From positions 558,001-622,000 of the forward strand of contig JADJRJ010000030.1 in the NCBI GenBank assembly GCA_016712265.1: a stretch of DNA of 64,000 nt. Reading direction: 5' to 3'. The DNA comes from Gemmatimonadota bacterium. Its GTDB lineage: Bacteria; Gemmatimonadota; Gemmatimonadetes; Gemmatimonadales; Gemmatimonadaceae. A program made the position numbers and the translations under genes. Under the pieces are notes generated by a model. That model did no database searches and was not told where the DNA came from. It worked only from the letters and a program-made list of their open reading frames with translations. This document shows, piece after piece, positions 18,237-27,922 of the stretch. Every line of letters begins with the position of its first letter. Position 1 is the first letter of the stretch.

Positions 18237-19547
18237 ATGGCGACCAAGCGAACGATCGAAGTGGCGCTCTCGACGACCGGATTGGATGCGTCCGGGCGCC
18301 CCCAGCGTGTACCGCTCGTGGTGGATGGCGGCGGCAGCGTCACGGCGTTGGAGGCCCCGCCGGCGCTCGAGCCGGAAATGGAAGGCGAGCACATGCTCAT
18401 CAACCTCGGGCCGCAGCACCCAGCGACCCACGGGGTGCTCCGCCTGGTGCTCGAACTCGATGGCGAGACCGTGGTCCGCTGTATTCCGCATGTGGGCTAC
18501 CTGCACTGCGGCTTCGAAAAGATCGGGGAGTACCGGCAGTACAACCAGATCATCCCGTGGACGGATCGCGAGGACTACCTGAATTCCCCGGGGAACAACG
18601 TCGCCTTCGCACTGGGCGCGGAGCGGTTGTTCGGGATTGAGATCACCCCGCGCTGTACGGTGCTCCGAGTGATCGCGATGGAACTGTCGCGGATCATCTC
18701 GCACCTCGTCTGGCTGGGGACCACCTGTATCGATATCGGGGCCTTCACGCCGTTCCTCTGGGCATTTCAGGAACGCGAACGGGTGTACAACCTGCTGGAA
18801 GCGTGGATCGGCGCCAGACTCACGACCTCGCTGACGCGGGTCGGTGGGATGGCGGCCGACATTCCCGACGGCTGGATGGACCAGCTGAACGAGTTCATCA
18901 AGACCTTCCCGAAGACCATCGCCGAAGTCGACAAGATGGTGACGCGGAATGGCATTTGGGTGGGCCGAACGATCGGGATCGGGGCGCTGTCGGCGGAGGA
19001 GGCGGTGAACTACGGCCTCTCCGGTCCCATGGTCCGCGCGGCGGGCGTCGCCTACGACGTGCGCAAGGACTTCCCGTACCTCGACTACGAGACGTACGAC
19101 TTCGAGGTCCCGGTGGGGAGCGCGGGTGACGTGTATGATCGCTTCCTCGTGCGCATGGAAGAGCTGCGCCAGTCGGTGCGGATCCTGGAACAGGCAGCGA
19201 AGCGTTTGCCTGACGGCCCGGTCAACGTGGACGACGCGCGGGTGATCCTCCCGCCCAAGTCGAAGGCCACGAGCGAAATGGAGTCGATGATCCACCACTT
19301 CAAGCAAGTGATGGAAGGCCCGCGCCCCCCGGTAGGTGAGGCCTATGTGGCGGTGGAGAGCCCGAAGGGCGAGAAAGGCTACTACATGGTGTCCGACGGA
19401 ACGTCCAAGCCGGTGCGCTGGCGTATCCGTCCCCCCTCGTACGTCAACCTGTCGGCAATCCCGCGCATGGTCGAGGGCCACCTGCTCTCGGACGTGATCG
19501 CGATCAATGCCAGCATCGATATCGTGATGGGAGAGATCGACCGATGA
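18237..19547 (+). CDS. nuoD: NADH-quinone oxidoreductase subunit D
   Basis: NuoD is the 49-kDa subunit that forms the quinone pocket with NuoB. Typical blocks are NLGPQHPATHGVLR, HVGYLHCGFEK, FWGFAQERE-like FLWAFQERE, and the C-terminal DVIAINASIDIVMGEIDR ending that is characteristic of the family. A 49-residue polar leader precedes the core. The stop lies in a 20-base sequence that is repeated at the start of nuoE, 53 bases downstream. Confidence 0.95.
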   Translation: MATKRTIEVALSTTGLDASGRPQRVPLVVDGGGSVTALEAPPALEPEMEGEHMLINLGPQHPATHGVLRLVLELDGETVVRCIPHVGYLHCGFEKIGEYRQYNQIIPWTDREDYLNSPGNNVAFALGAERLFGIEITPRCTVLRVIAMELSRIISHLVWLGTTCIDIGAFTPFLWAFQERERVYNLLEAWIGARLTTSLTRVGGMAADIPDGWMDQLNEFIKTFPKTIAEVDKMVTRNGIWVGRTIGIGALSAEEAVNYGLSGPMVRAAGVAYDVRKDFPYLDYETYDFEVPVGSAGDVYDRFLVRMEELRQSVRILEQAAKRLPDGPVNVDDARVILPPKSKATSEMESMIHHFKQVMEGPRPPVGEAYVAVESPKGEKGYYMVSDGTSKPVRWRIRPPSYVNLSAIPRMVEGHLLSDVIAINASIDIVMGEIDR

Positions 19548-19606
19548 GCCACGCGAATCGGGAGAGCGCGACCGTCTCCCAAGGGAAGATCGACCGATGA
19601 GCCACG
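19534..19606 (+). repeat. 20-base direct repeat at the nuoD/nuoE junction
   Basis: The same 20 bases occur at 19534-19553 and 19587-19606, a period of 53. Each copy contains the sequence encoding Ile-Asp-Arg-stop with an overlapping ATG. The first copy ends nuoD and the second begins nuoE. The arrangement looks like a short tandem duplication of a coupled stop/start junction. Confidence 0.8.
19544..19600 (+). CDS. 18-codon open frame between nuoD and nuoE
   Basis: An ATG overlapping the nuoD stop opens a frame of 18 residues, beginning MSHANRES and ending KIDR. It closes on a TGA overlapping the nuoE ATG. Its start mimics the NuoE N-terminus (MSH) and its end mimics the NuoD C-terminus (EIDR), as expected from a 53-base duplication. 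It also holds a six-pair hairpin at 19560-19580 (GGGAGA with TCTCCC). It may simply hand ribosomes from nuoD to nuoE. Whether a stable peptide results is unknown. Confidence 0.4.
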   Translation: MSHANRESATVSQGKIDR

Positions 19607-20142
19607 GCCCCTCCGCCTCCGGCGGCGCCATCATCAAGGCCGGCCACCAGCCCCACGGCGAGCCCTACACCCCCGTCTTCGTCGGGGAGATGAAGGCCCG
19701 CCTCGAGGACCTCCTCTCCCGCTACCCCACGCGCCAGGCCGGGCTCCTGCCCGCCCTCTGGATGGTGCAGGAAGCCAAGGGCTGGGTCAGCGAGGAAGGG
19801 ATGGCCGAAGTCGCCACCGCGCTCGGCGTCACCCCCGCCTACGTCAAGGGCGTGGTGACCTTTTACACCATGTACCACCAGCACCCCGTCGGGAAGTACT
19901 TCATCCAGGTCTGCACCACGTCGCCGTGCCATGTCTGCGGCGCCGAGGATGTCGTCAAGGCCTTCCTCGACAAGACCGGCTGCGGGGAGTTGGGGGTCAC
20001 CTCGCCCGATGGCCGGTACACGGTGATCGAGGTCGAGTGCCTCGGTGCCTGTGGCTTTGCCACCCCGGTCATGGTCAATGCCGACTTCCTTGAGTCGGTC
20101 ACCCCGGACCGCGTTCCCGAGGTGCTGACCCGCTATGCCTAA
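19597..20142 (+). CDS. nuoE: NADH-quinone oxidoreductase subunit E
   Basis: NuoE carries the N1a [2Fe-2S] cluster in the NADH-oxidising module. Ligand cysteines are visible as CTTSPC (C-x4-C) and CLGAC (C-x3-C). The thioredoxin-like fold is preceded by the usual helical SRYPTRQAGLLPALW region. Length is 181 residues. Codon choice is strikingly uniform: nearly all Ala are GCC and Leu CTC, unlike nuoD before it. A 109-base gap separates it from nuoF, the largest gap inside the operon. Confidence 0.93.
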   Translation: MSHGPSASGGAIIKAGHQPHGEPYTPVFVGEMKARLEDLLSRYPTRQAGLLPALWMVQEAKGWVSEEGMAEVATALGVTPAYVKGVVTFYTMYHQHPVGKYFIQVCTTSPCHVCGAEDVVKAFLDKTGCGELGVTSPDGRYTVIEVECLGACGFATPVMVNADFLESVTPDRVPEVLTRYA

Positions 20143-20231
20143 CGCCGCCTCGCGGGTCGTGTCACCCGTGTCGTCGACGACGAGCGCGCAGGGTCCCAGA
20201 GCCATTCCGGGGTACCCGGCGCGCTCGCCCC

Positions 20232-20245
20232 TACCGTCTGCCGTC
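20232..20245. repeat. Two GACGGNA heptamers in the nuoE-nuoF gap
   Basis: Read on the minus strand, the segment is GACGGCA followed by GACGGTA, then G. The same unit order ends the four-unit array at 59570-59597. It lies seven bases before nuoF in an otherwise featureless 109-base gap, which also holds a short CGGGT/ACCCG stem near 20153-20168. Confidence 0.6.
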
Positions 20246-20251
20246 TAGATC

Positions 20252-21567
<1,316 letters not shown>

Positions 21568-21571
<4 letters not shown>

Positions 21572-23130
21572 CGGCGCCAACCGTGAACCTCACGATCGAG
21601 GGACGCCCGGTGACGGTACCGGCCGGGATGAACCTCGTCGAAGCGGCCAAGCAGGCGGGGGTGCTCATCCCGCACTACTGCTACCACCCGGGACTCCCCG
21701 TGGCCGGGGTCTGCCGAATGTGCCTGGTCGAGGTCGAGAAGTCGCCAAAACTCGCGCCGGCATGTGCCACCGCCGTGGCGGAAGGGCAGGTGGTCCACGT
21801 CCACTCCGAGAAGGCCCGCGAAGCGCGCAAGGGCGTCCTGGAGATGCTCCTGATCAACCACCCGCTGGATTGCCCGATCTGCGACCAGTCCGGTGAGTGC
21901 GAGCTCCAGGACTACACCTACCAGGAAGGGCGATCCGATTCCCGCTACCGGGAGCCCAAGCGATTCAATCCGGTGGAGGATTTCGGCGGCGACGTGATGT
22001 ACGTGCCGAACCGGTGCATCCTGTGCACCCGGTGTGTGCGCTTCATGGATGACGTCGCGAAGGACACGGTGCTCAACGTGACTGAGCGCGGCGACCGGGC
22101 ACACATTGGGAAGTTCGAGGGGAAGGACCTCACGCACCCGTGGGCCGCCAATGTGGTGGACCTGTGTCCCGTAGGCGCCTTGCTGTCCAAGGACTTCCTG
22201 AACAAGGCACGGGCATGGGAGTTAGACCGTACGGCCTCCGTGTGCACGGGCTGCTCCCAGGGCTGCAACATCATCGTGGAAACGCGCGACAACATCGTCA
22301 TGCGCTTCCGGCCCCGGTCGAACGAGGCCGTCAATGAGTTCTTTATGTGTGACCATGGGCGGATGAACTACCGCGCGCTCAACCGGCGCGACCGCCTCGA
22401 GGTCCCGACCATCCTCGGCCCCAAGGGGCACGAGGCCGTCGACTGGGCGGTGGCGGTGGAGGCGGCGGTGCGCATCCTCAAGGGGAAGCGCGCGTATGTC
22501 CTCGCGTCTCCGAACCTGTCGAACGAGACCTTGCATCTCCTGAGCCGGCTGGTGAAGAAGACCAACGGCGTCGGCACCTTCCGCGTGGAGCAGGGGATTG
22601 AGGCACCGCTCCCCGGCGCCGCCGACCTGGCCCTGCGGACAGATCGCGCGGCAAACGGAAGCGGCGCGACCGCGATGGGGTTCACCCGGACCGAGACCCC
22701 GCTCGCCGGGCTCCAGGCGGGCGACGCGCTGATCATCGCCGATCACCAGCTGAACGCGGCCGATGTCGAAGCCGCCGGTCGGGCGTCGGCAGTCCTCGTG
22801 ATCAGCAGTGCCATGCCGTCGGGCCTGGCCCGTGCCGACGTGGTGCTGCCCTCCTGCCTGCATGTGGAGGAGGAGGGGACCTTCACCAACCTTCGCGGGC
22901 GCGTGCAGCGTTTCCTCCAGGCCAAGGCCGCCCCGGGGCTCGCCCGGCCGGGGTGGTTCATCCTCGCTGACCTCCTGCAGGCCCTGGGTGAACCCGCCGA
23001 CTACCTGGTCGCGAGCGCCGTGTTCGCCGACCTGGCGGCAAGCAACAGCGAGTTTGCCGGCCTGGACTATGACCGGCTGGGCCTCCGTGGCCTCCCGATT
23101 GCCGCGCAGGCGGCAGGAGCCACCCGATGA
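21568..23130 (+). CDS. nuoG: NADH-quinone oxidoreductase subunit G
   Basis: NuoG is the large peripheral-arm subunit. It has a ferredoxin-like [2Fe-2S] domain (YCYHPGLPVAGVCRMC), the N5 site HPLDCPICDQSGEC (H-x3-C-x2-C-x5-C), an N4 region CILCTRC, and a CTGCSQGC motif with the fourth Cys 27 residues later. That last motif is the ligand set for the off-pathway N7 cluster. A short molybdopterin-oxidoreductase-like remnant follows. At 520 residues it is well below the 680-900 common in other phyla. The ATG overlaps the nuoF stop. Confidence 0.94.
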
Positions 23131-24416
23131 GCGCCTATTCGACGTTTGCCTTGGTGTTGGCCGTGGACCCCCAGGGGCCGATGGCCTTCTGGCCGTGGCT
23201 CGCCGCCACCGGGGTCAAGCTGCTCCTGTTCTTCACGATCTACATGCTGGGGGTGGCCTACTTGACCCTCGCCGAGCGAAAGATCTCTGCGTGGATCCAG
23301 CATCGGCACGGCCCGAACCGCGTGGGCCCGAACGGGTTCTTCCAGCCCCTGGCCGACGGCGTGAAGAACTTCATGAAGGAGGAGACGCTCCCGCCGTACG
23401 TCAACAAGGCGATGTTCATCCTCGCGCCGATGATGGCCTTCATCCCGGCGCTGACGATCTGGTGCGTGATCCCGTGGGGCGCCTCGTGGGCCTCGCCGTG
23501 GGGCCGGGTGGACATGGTGCTGGCGGACCTCCCGATCGGCTTCCTGTTCACGATCGCGGTGGCGTCGCTTGGCGTGTACGGCATCGTGCTGGCGGGATGG
23601 GCGTCGAACAACAAGTACGCGCTGCTCGGTGGCCTGCGGTCCAGCGCCCAGATGGTCTCCTACGAGATCTCCATGGGCATGTCACTGATCCCGGTGCTGC
23701 TTTTTGCCGGCAACGTCACCCTGCGCTCGATCGTGGACCAGCAGGCGGAGATGCACCTGTGGAATGTGATGACCCTGTCCATCGCCTTCCTGGTGTACCT
23801 GATCTCGGCGTTCGCGGAGACCAACCGGTTGCCGTTCGACATGCCTGAGGCAGAGTCCGAGCTGATCACCGGGTACCACACGGAGTACTCGGCAATGAAG
23901 TTCTCGCTCTTCTTCATCGCGGAGTATGCCAACATGGCAACACAGTCCGCGATGATCGCCACGTTGTTCTTTGGTGGGTGGGACGTGCCGTTTACCAGTG
24001 CGGACAACGCCGGGGCGGTGTCGTTCCCCCTGGTGCTGCTGTCGATGGCGATCATGATGGCGAAGACGCTGTTCTTCCTGTTCTTCTACATCTGGATCCG
24101 CTGGACCCTGCCGCGCTTCCGGTATGACCAGCTGATGTCCCTGGGCTGGAAGATCCTGTTGCCGCTCGCGCTGGCCTACATCGTGATTGTGGCCACGCTG
24201 ATGCTCGTCCTGGATGCAGCCGGCATCGACCGCGGACTCGTGTACGGGCTCATCTTCCTCGGCGTGAACGTGGTGCTGCTCGGCCTGTTCTTTGTCTTCC
24301 TCGACCGCGGGAAGATCATCAGCCCGGCCAACGCACCGGTGCAGGGCGATGCCCTGCGGCGCCTGCGAGGGATCACGGCCTCGCGCGCCCGGCTTTCCGC
24401 CCTGTCGGGGGACTAA
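23127..24416 (+). CDS. nuoH: NADH-quinone oxidoreductase subunit H
   Basis: NuoH is the membrane subunit forming the entry of the quinone tunnel. About eight or nine hydrophobic helices are seen, with the hallmark AERKISAWIQHRHGPNRVGP after helix 1, the FAETNRLPFDMPEAESELI cytoplasmic loop, and WIRWTLPRFRYDQLM near the end. Length is 429 residues. It overlaps both neighbours (ATGA with nuoG, TAATG with nuoI). Confidence 0.95.
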   Translation: MSAYSTFALVLAVDPQGPMAFWPWLAATGVKLLLFFTIYMLGVAYLTLAERKISAWIQHRHGPNRVGPNGFFQPLADGVKNFMKEETLPPYVNKAMFILAPMMAFIPALTIWCVIPWGASWASPWGRVDMVLADLPIGFLFTIAVASLGVYGIVLAGWASNNKYALLGGLRSSAQMVSYEISMGMSLIPVLLFAGNVTLRSIVDQQAEMHLWNVMTLSIAFLVYLISAFAETNRLPFDMPEAESELITGYHTEYSAMKFSLFFIAEYANMATQSAMIATLFFGGWDVPFTSADNAGAVSFPLVLLSMAIMMAKTLFFLFFYIWIRWTLPRFRYDQLMSLGWKILLPLALAYIVIVATLMLVLDAAGIDRGLVYGLIFLGVNVVLLGLFFVFLDRGKIISPANAPVQGDALRRLRGITASRARLSALSGD

Positions 24417-24913
24417 TGGCGATCAACATCAAGGTGGTCGAGCGACCGATCGCGGACACCAGCTACGTGCGGGCCACCCTCTCGGGGATGGCGAACACGT
24501 TCAAGCACCTCATCGATCCGCATCGCGTCACGACGCAGTATCCCGATGAGCGTGAGCCGATTTCGCGGCGGTGGCGCGGCACGCACCGCATGCTCACGAC
24601 GGAAGACGGCAAGGCCAAGTGTGTCGCGTGTGGCCTCTGCCCGACCGTCTGCCCGGCCAACTGCATCAAGCTGGTCCCGGGCGAAGACGAACAGGGGAAT
24701 CGCTACCCGCTCGTCTTCGACATTGACGAATTCCGTTGCATTTTCTGCGGCTATTGTCAGGAAGTCTGCCCGGAGGAGGCCATCCACCTCGGGCGGCACT
24801 ACGAAAATGCCGAGTTCAACCGTGAAGGCTTTATCTACGACCTCGAGCGCCTCATGGCCCAGACGCACCCGGTGACCGAGCTGTGGGATCCCGCTGACCC
24901 GAAGGGGGAGTGA
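24416..24913 (+). CDS. nuoI: NADH-quinone oxidoreductase subunit I
   Basis: NuoI is a two-cluster ferredoxin holding N6a and N6b. Both C-x2-C-x2-C-x3-C motifs are intact: CVACGLCPTVCP and CIFCGYCQEVCP. Length is 165 residues. The start codon shares one base with the nuoH stop. Confidence 0.95.
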   Translation: MAINIKVVERPIADTSYVRATLSGMANTFKHLIDPHRVTTQYPDEREPISRRWRGTHRMLTTEDGKAKCVACGLCPTVCPANCIKLVPGEDEQGNRYPLVFDIDEFRCIFCGYCQEVCPEEAIHLGRHYENAEFNREGFIYDLERLMAQTHPVTELWDPADPKGE

Positions 24914-25446
24914 TGTCGGACTTCTTCTATCGCGTCCATTTCTACCTGTTCGGGTTGATCGCCCTCGCCTCGGCGCTGGCCTTCGTGACCCGCAAGAGCC
25001 CGGTCGCCGCGGCGTTGTGGCTGGTGAACACCATGTTCTCGCTGGCCGCACTGTACGTGATGCTGGACGCCCACTTTATCGGGGCTATCCAGGTGCTGGT
25101 CTATGCGGGCGCGATCATGGTCGTGTTCCTCTTCGTGCTCATGTTGCTGAACCTTGGGCACCCCAACGAGATCTCGGACATCCGGGGCACGTGGGGAAAG
25201 GTGGCCGCCGGATTTGTGGGGATCGCGATCCTCGCGCAGATCATGGCCCTCTCCGGTTCGGTGGCGCCCAAGGCGTTGGTGCAGCCGGTGGGAACGGCGG
25301 CCGCTTCGCTCAAGGAGCTCAATGCGGTCGGGGTCATCGCGAAGCCCTTGTTCCGCGAGCACCTGCTGGCCTTTGAACTCACCTCCATCCTCCTGCTTGT
25401 GGCCATCGTCGGCGCCGTGATCCTCGGCAAGCGGAGGGCCGCATGA
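24913..25446 (+). CDS. nuoJ: NADH-quinone oxidoreductase subunit J
   Basis: NuoJ is a membrane subunit with five predicted helices. The broken-helix segment typical of the family is seen around IQVLVYAGAIMVVFLFVLMLL. A GTG three bases upstream, overlapping the nuoI stop, is an alternative start; I give the ATG. Length is 177 residues. It overlaps nuoK by four bases. Confidence 0.92.
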   Translation: MSDFFYRVHFYLFGLIALASALAFVTRKSPVAAALWLVNTMFSLAALYVMLDAHFIGAIQVLVYAGAIMVVFLFVLMLLNLGHPNEISDIRGTWGKVAAGFVGIAILAQIMALSGSVAPKALVQPVGTAAASLKELNAVGVIAKPLFREHLLAFELTSILLLVAIVGAVILGKRRAA

Positions 25447-25739
25447 TGATTGCCGAAGCGCTCGCCCTGTCGGCGGTGTTGTTCACCATCGGGGTGATCG
25501 GCGTCCTTACGCGCCGCAACGCGATCGTCATCTTCATGTGCGTCGAGCTGATGCTCAACGCCGTGAACCTGTCCTTCGTCGCCCTCTCGAAGTTGTATGG
25601 CGCGACCGGCCAGGTGTTTGTGGTCTTCGTGATGACCGTCGCCGCCGCAGAAGCTGCGGTCGGATTGGCGATCATCATTTCGATCTTCCGCCACCGCCAG
25701 ACGGTGGACCTCCAGAACATCAATCTCCTCAAGGGCTGA
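25443..25739 (+). CDS. nuoK: NADH-quinone oxidoreductase subunit K
   Basis: NuoK is a three-helix proton-channel subunit of 98 residues, close to the usual 100. Conserved glutamates sit in helix 2 (CVELMLNAVNL) and helix 3 (AAAEAAVGLAI). Its stop shares a base with the nuoL start. Confidence 0.95.
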   Translation: MMIAEALALSAVLFTIGVIGVLTRRNAIVIFMCVELMLNAVNLSFVALSKLYGATGQVFVVFVMTVAAAEAAVGLAIIISIFRHRQTVDLQNINLLKG

Positions 25740-27919
25740 TGCTCCTCCTCCAGGAAGCTGCAGCCGCGGGCGCGCATCCCCTCACCGGGTCGGTCGCGGA
25801 ATGGATCTGGCTGGTGCCAATCCTTCCGTTCCTCGGGTTCCTGATCAATGGCTGGCTGTCGCTGTCGACCGCCGCGCACATCGGTCCGGCGGACCCGACG
25901 GCACACCATGCGCACCACGGTCACGATGACGCCCACGCCCAGAGCGGGCACGACGACCATCACGGGCACCACCCGGCGGCGCATCGCCATGCAGGCCTCG
26001 TCAGCCTGGTCGGCCCCGCCGTGCTCTTCGCGGCGTTTGGCCTTACGGCTGCGATCTTCGCCGCACTCGCGGGCGCACACGCGGAGGAGCCATTCGTCAA
26101 GACGCTGTTCCGCTGGATGCCCGCCGGGAACCTGTCCCTCGACGCGGCCTTCCAGGTAGACCAGTTGTCGATGGTGATGGCCATGGTCATCACCGGGGTC
26201 GGATCGCTGATCCACGTCTTCAGTGTCGGCTACATGAAGGAGGACCCAGGGTACCCGAGGTATTTCGCATACCTCAACCTGTTCGTCTTCTTCATGCTGA
26301 TCCTGGTGCTCGGCGCCAGCTACCCGATGCTCTTCGTCGGGTGGGAAGGGGTGGGCCTCTGCTCCTACCTCCTGATCGGCTTCTGGTTCAGCGAGAAGGC
26401 CAATGCCGACGCCGGCAAGAAGGCCTTCATCGTGAACCGCATCGGCGACTTCGGCTTCCTCGTCGCCCTGTTCCTCCTGTTCAGTCACCTCGGAACGTTG
26501 ACGTTCTCCGGCGTCGCGGCGAGCGCGTCGTCACTGCCGCCGCTCGTCGTGACTGCGGTCTGCTTGTTCATGTTCCTCGGTTGCGCCGGCAAGTCTGCAC
26601 AGATTCCGCTCTATGTGTGGCTTCCGGACGCGATGGCTGGCCCGACGCCGGTGTCGGCGCTGATCCACGCGGCCACGATGGTGACCGCGGGCGTCTATCT
26701 GGTGGCGCGCAGCTCGGCGCTCTTTGCGATGTCGCCTGTCGCCAGCCTCACGGTGGCCCTTGTGGGTGCGCTGACCGCGCTGTTCGCGGCGACCATCGGG
26801 CTCAAGCAGTGGGACATCAAGAAGGTCCTGGCGTATTCCACGGTCTCCCAGCTCGGCTACATGTTCGTCGGCGTGGGGGTCGGCGCCTACGCGGCGGGCG
26901 TGTTCCACCTCGTGACACACGCGTTCTTCAAGGCGCTGCTCTTCCTCGGGTCCGGCTCGGTGATCTACGCGATGCACCAGGCCTACCACCACACGCACAA
27001 CCACGATGATGCGCAAGACATGCGCAACATGGGCGGGTTGCGGCAGTACATGCCCGTGACCTTCGGGCTCATGTGGATCGCCACCCTCGCGATTGCGGGC
27101 ATCCCGCCGTTTGCCGGATTCTTCTCCAAGGACGAGATCCTCGGAGCGGTGTTCGCGCGGACGCACGGTTCGACCCTGGCCGACGCCTCCTGGCTTGGCA
27201 TCCCCGGCAGCGCCCTGTTGTACGCCATCTGGGCGATCGGACTCACCTCGGCCCTGCTGACGGCGATCTACATGACCCGCATGATGCTCTACACCTTCCA
27301 CGGTTCCAACCGGACGGGCGAGGCGGAGCGCGCGCATCTCAAGGAAGCGCCGTGGGTCATGACCGGTCCGCTGGTCGTCCTGGGCGTGCTCAGCGTGGCT
27401 GGCGGATGGCTCAACTTGCCGACGTTCTTCCCGGCTGGCCCGGTGCAGGCGCTCCACCATTGGCTCGAGCCGGTGACCGGCGCGGCCGCGCTGGCAGTCA
27501 CCAACGGAACCGAAGCGCACCTGGAACACTCCACCGAGTACGTGCTGGTGGGGATCGCGATTGCTATCGCCGTGATCGGCATCGCGTTCGCCGTGACGCG
27601 GCTCAAGACCGATCGCCTGGTGCCCAAGGCACAGTCACCGGCCTCCGAGGGAATCGAGCGCGTGCTGGAGCACAAGTACTTCGTGGACGAGGGCTACGAC
27701 CGCGCCGTGGTGCAACCGGTCGTTGGCCTGTCCCGCTCCGTGTTATGGCGCGGGATGGACGCCGGCCTCATTGACGGGCTTGTCGTGAACGGCAGCGCGT
27801 ACCTGGCCAAGGGATTTGGCTGGATGGGCGCGCGGCTGCAATCCGGCCAGGTGGGGACGTACGCATGGGTGCTGATCCTTGGCGTCCTCGGTGTCCTCTC
27901 CGCCTTCTCGTTGAGGTAA
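25739..27919 (+). CDS. nuoL: NADH-quinone oxidoreductase subunit L
   Basis: NuoL is the distal antiporter-like proton pump with a long lateral helix. The core is normal: VDQLSMVMAMVITGVGSLIHVFS, FVGWEGVGLCSYLLIGFW with the key Glu, the CAGKSAQIPLYVWLPDAMAGP block and helices to the C-terminus. Length is 726 residues. Between helix 1 and helix 2, residues 56-84 form a loop with 13 histidines plus aspartates, which is not a standard part of the family. The ATG overlaps the nuoK stop. Confidence 0.95.
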   Translation: MLLLQEAAAAGAHPLTGSVAEWIWLVPILPFLGFLINGWLSLSTAAHIGPADPTAHHAHHGHDDAHAQSGHDDHHGHHPAAHRHAGLVSLVGPAVLFAAFGLTAAIFAALAGAHAEEPFVKTLFRWMPAGNLSLDAAFQVDQLSMVMAMVITGVGSLIHVFSVGYMKEDPGYPRYFAYLNLFVFFMLILVLGASYPMLFVGWEGVGLCSYLLIGFWFSEKANADAGKKAFIVNRIGDFGFLVALFLLFSHLGTLTFSGVAASASSLPPLVVTAVCLFMFLGCAGKSAQIPLYVWLPDAMAGPTPVSALIHAATMVTAGVYLVARSSALFAMSPVASLTVALVGALTALFAATIGLKQWDIKKVLAYSTVSQLGYMFVGVGVGAYAAGVFHLVTHAFFKALLFLGSGSVIYAMHQAYHHTHNHDDAQDMRNMGGLRQYMPVTFGLMWIATLAIAGIPPFAGFFSKDEILGAVFARTHGSTLADASWLGIPGSALLYAIWAIGLTSALLTAIYMTRMMLYTFHGSNRTGEAERAHLKEAPWVMTGPLVVLGVLSVAGGWLNLPTFFPAGPVQALHHWLEPVTGAAALAVTNGTEAHLEHSTEYVLVGIAIAIAVIGIAFAVTRLKTDRLVPKAQSPASEGIERVLEHKYFVDEGYDRAVVQPVVGLSRSVLWRGMDAGLIDGLVVNGSAYLAKGFGWMGARLQSGQVGTYAWVLILGVLGVLSAFSLR

Positions 27920-27922
27920 CCC

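Noticed and set aside
17280..19637. Very long open frame on the minus strand opposite nuoB, nuoC and nuoD (785 codons)
   Set aside because: It has no recognisable domain, is rich in Arg/His/Asp as expected for an antisense shadow in high-GC DNA, and lies opposite three clear nuo genes.
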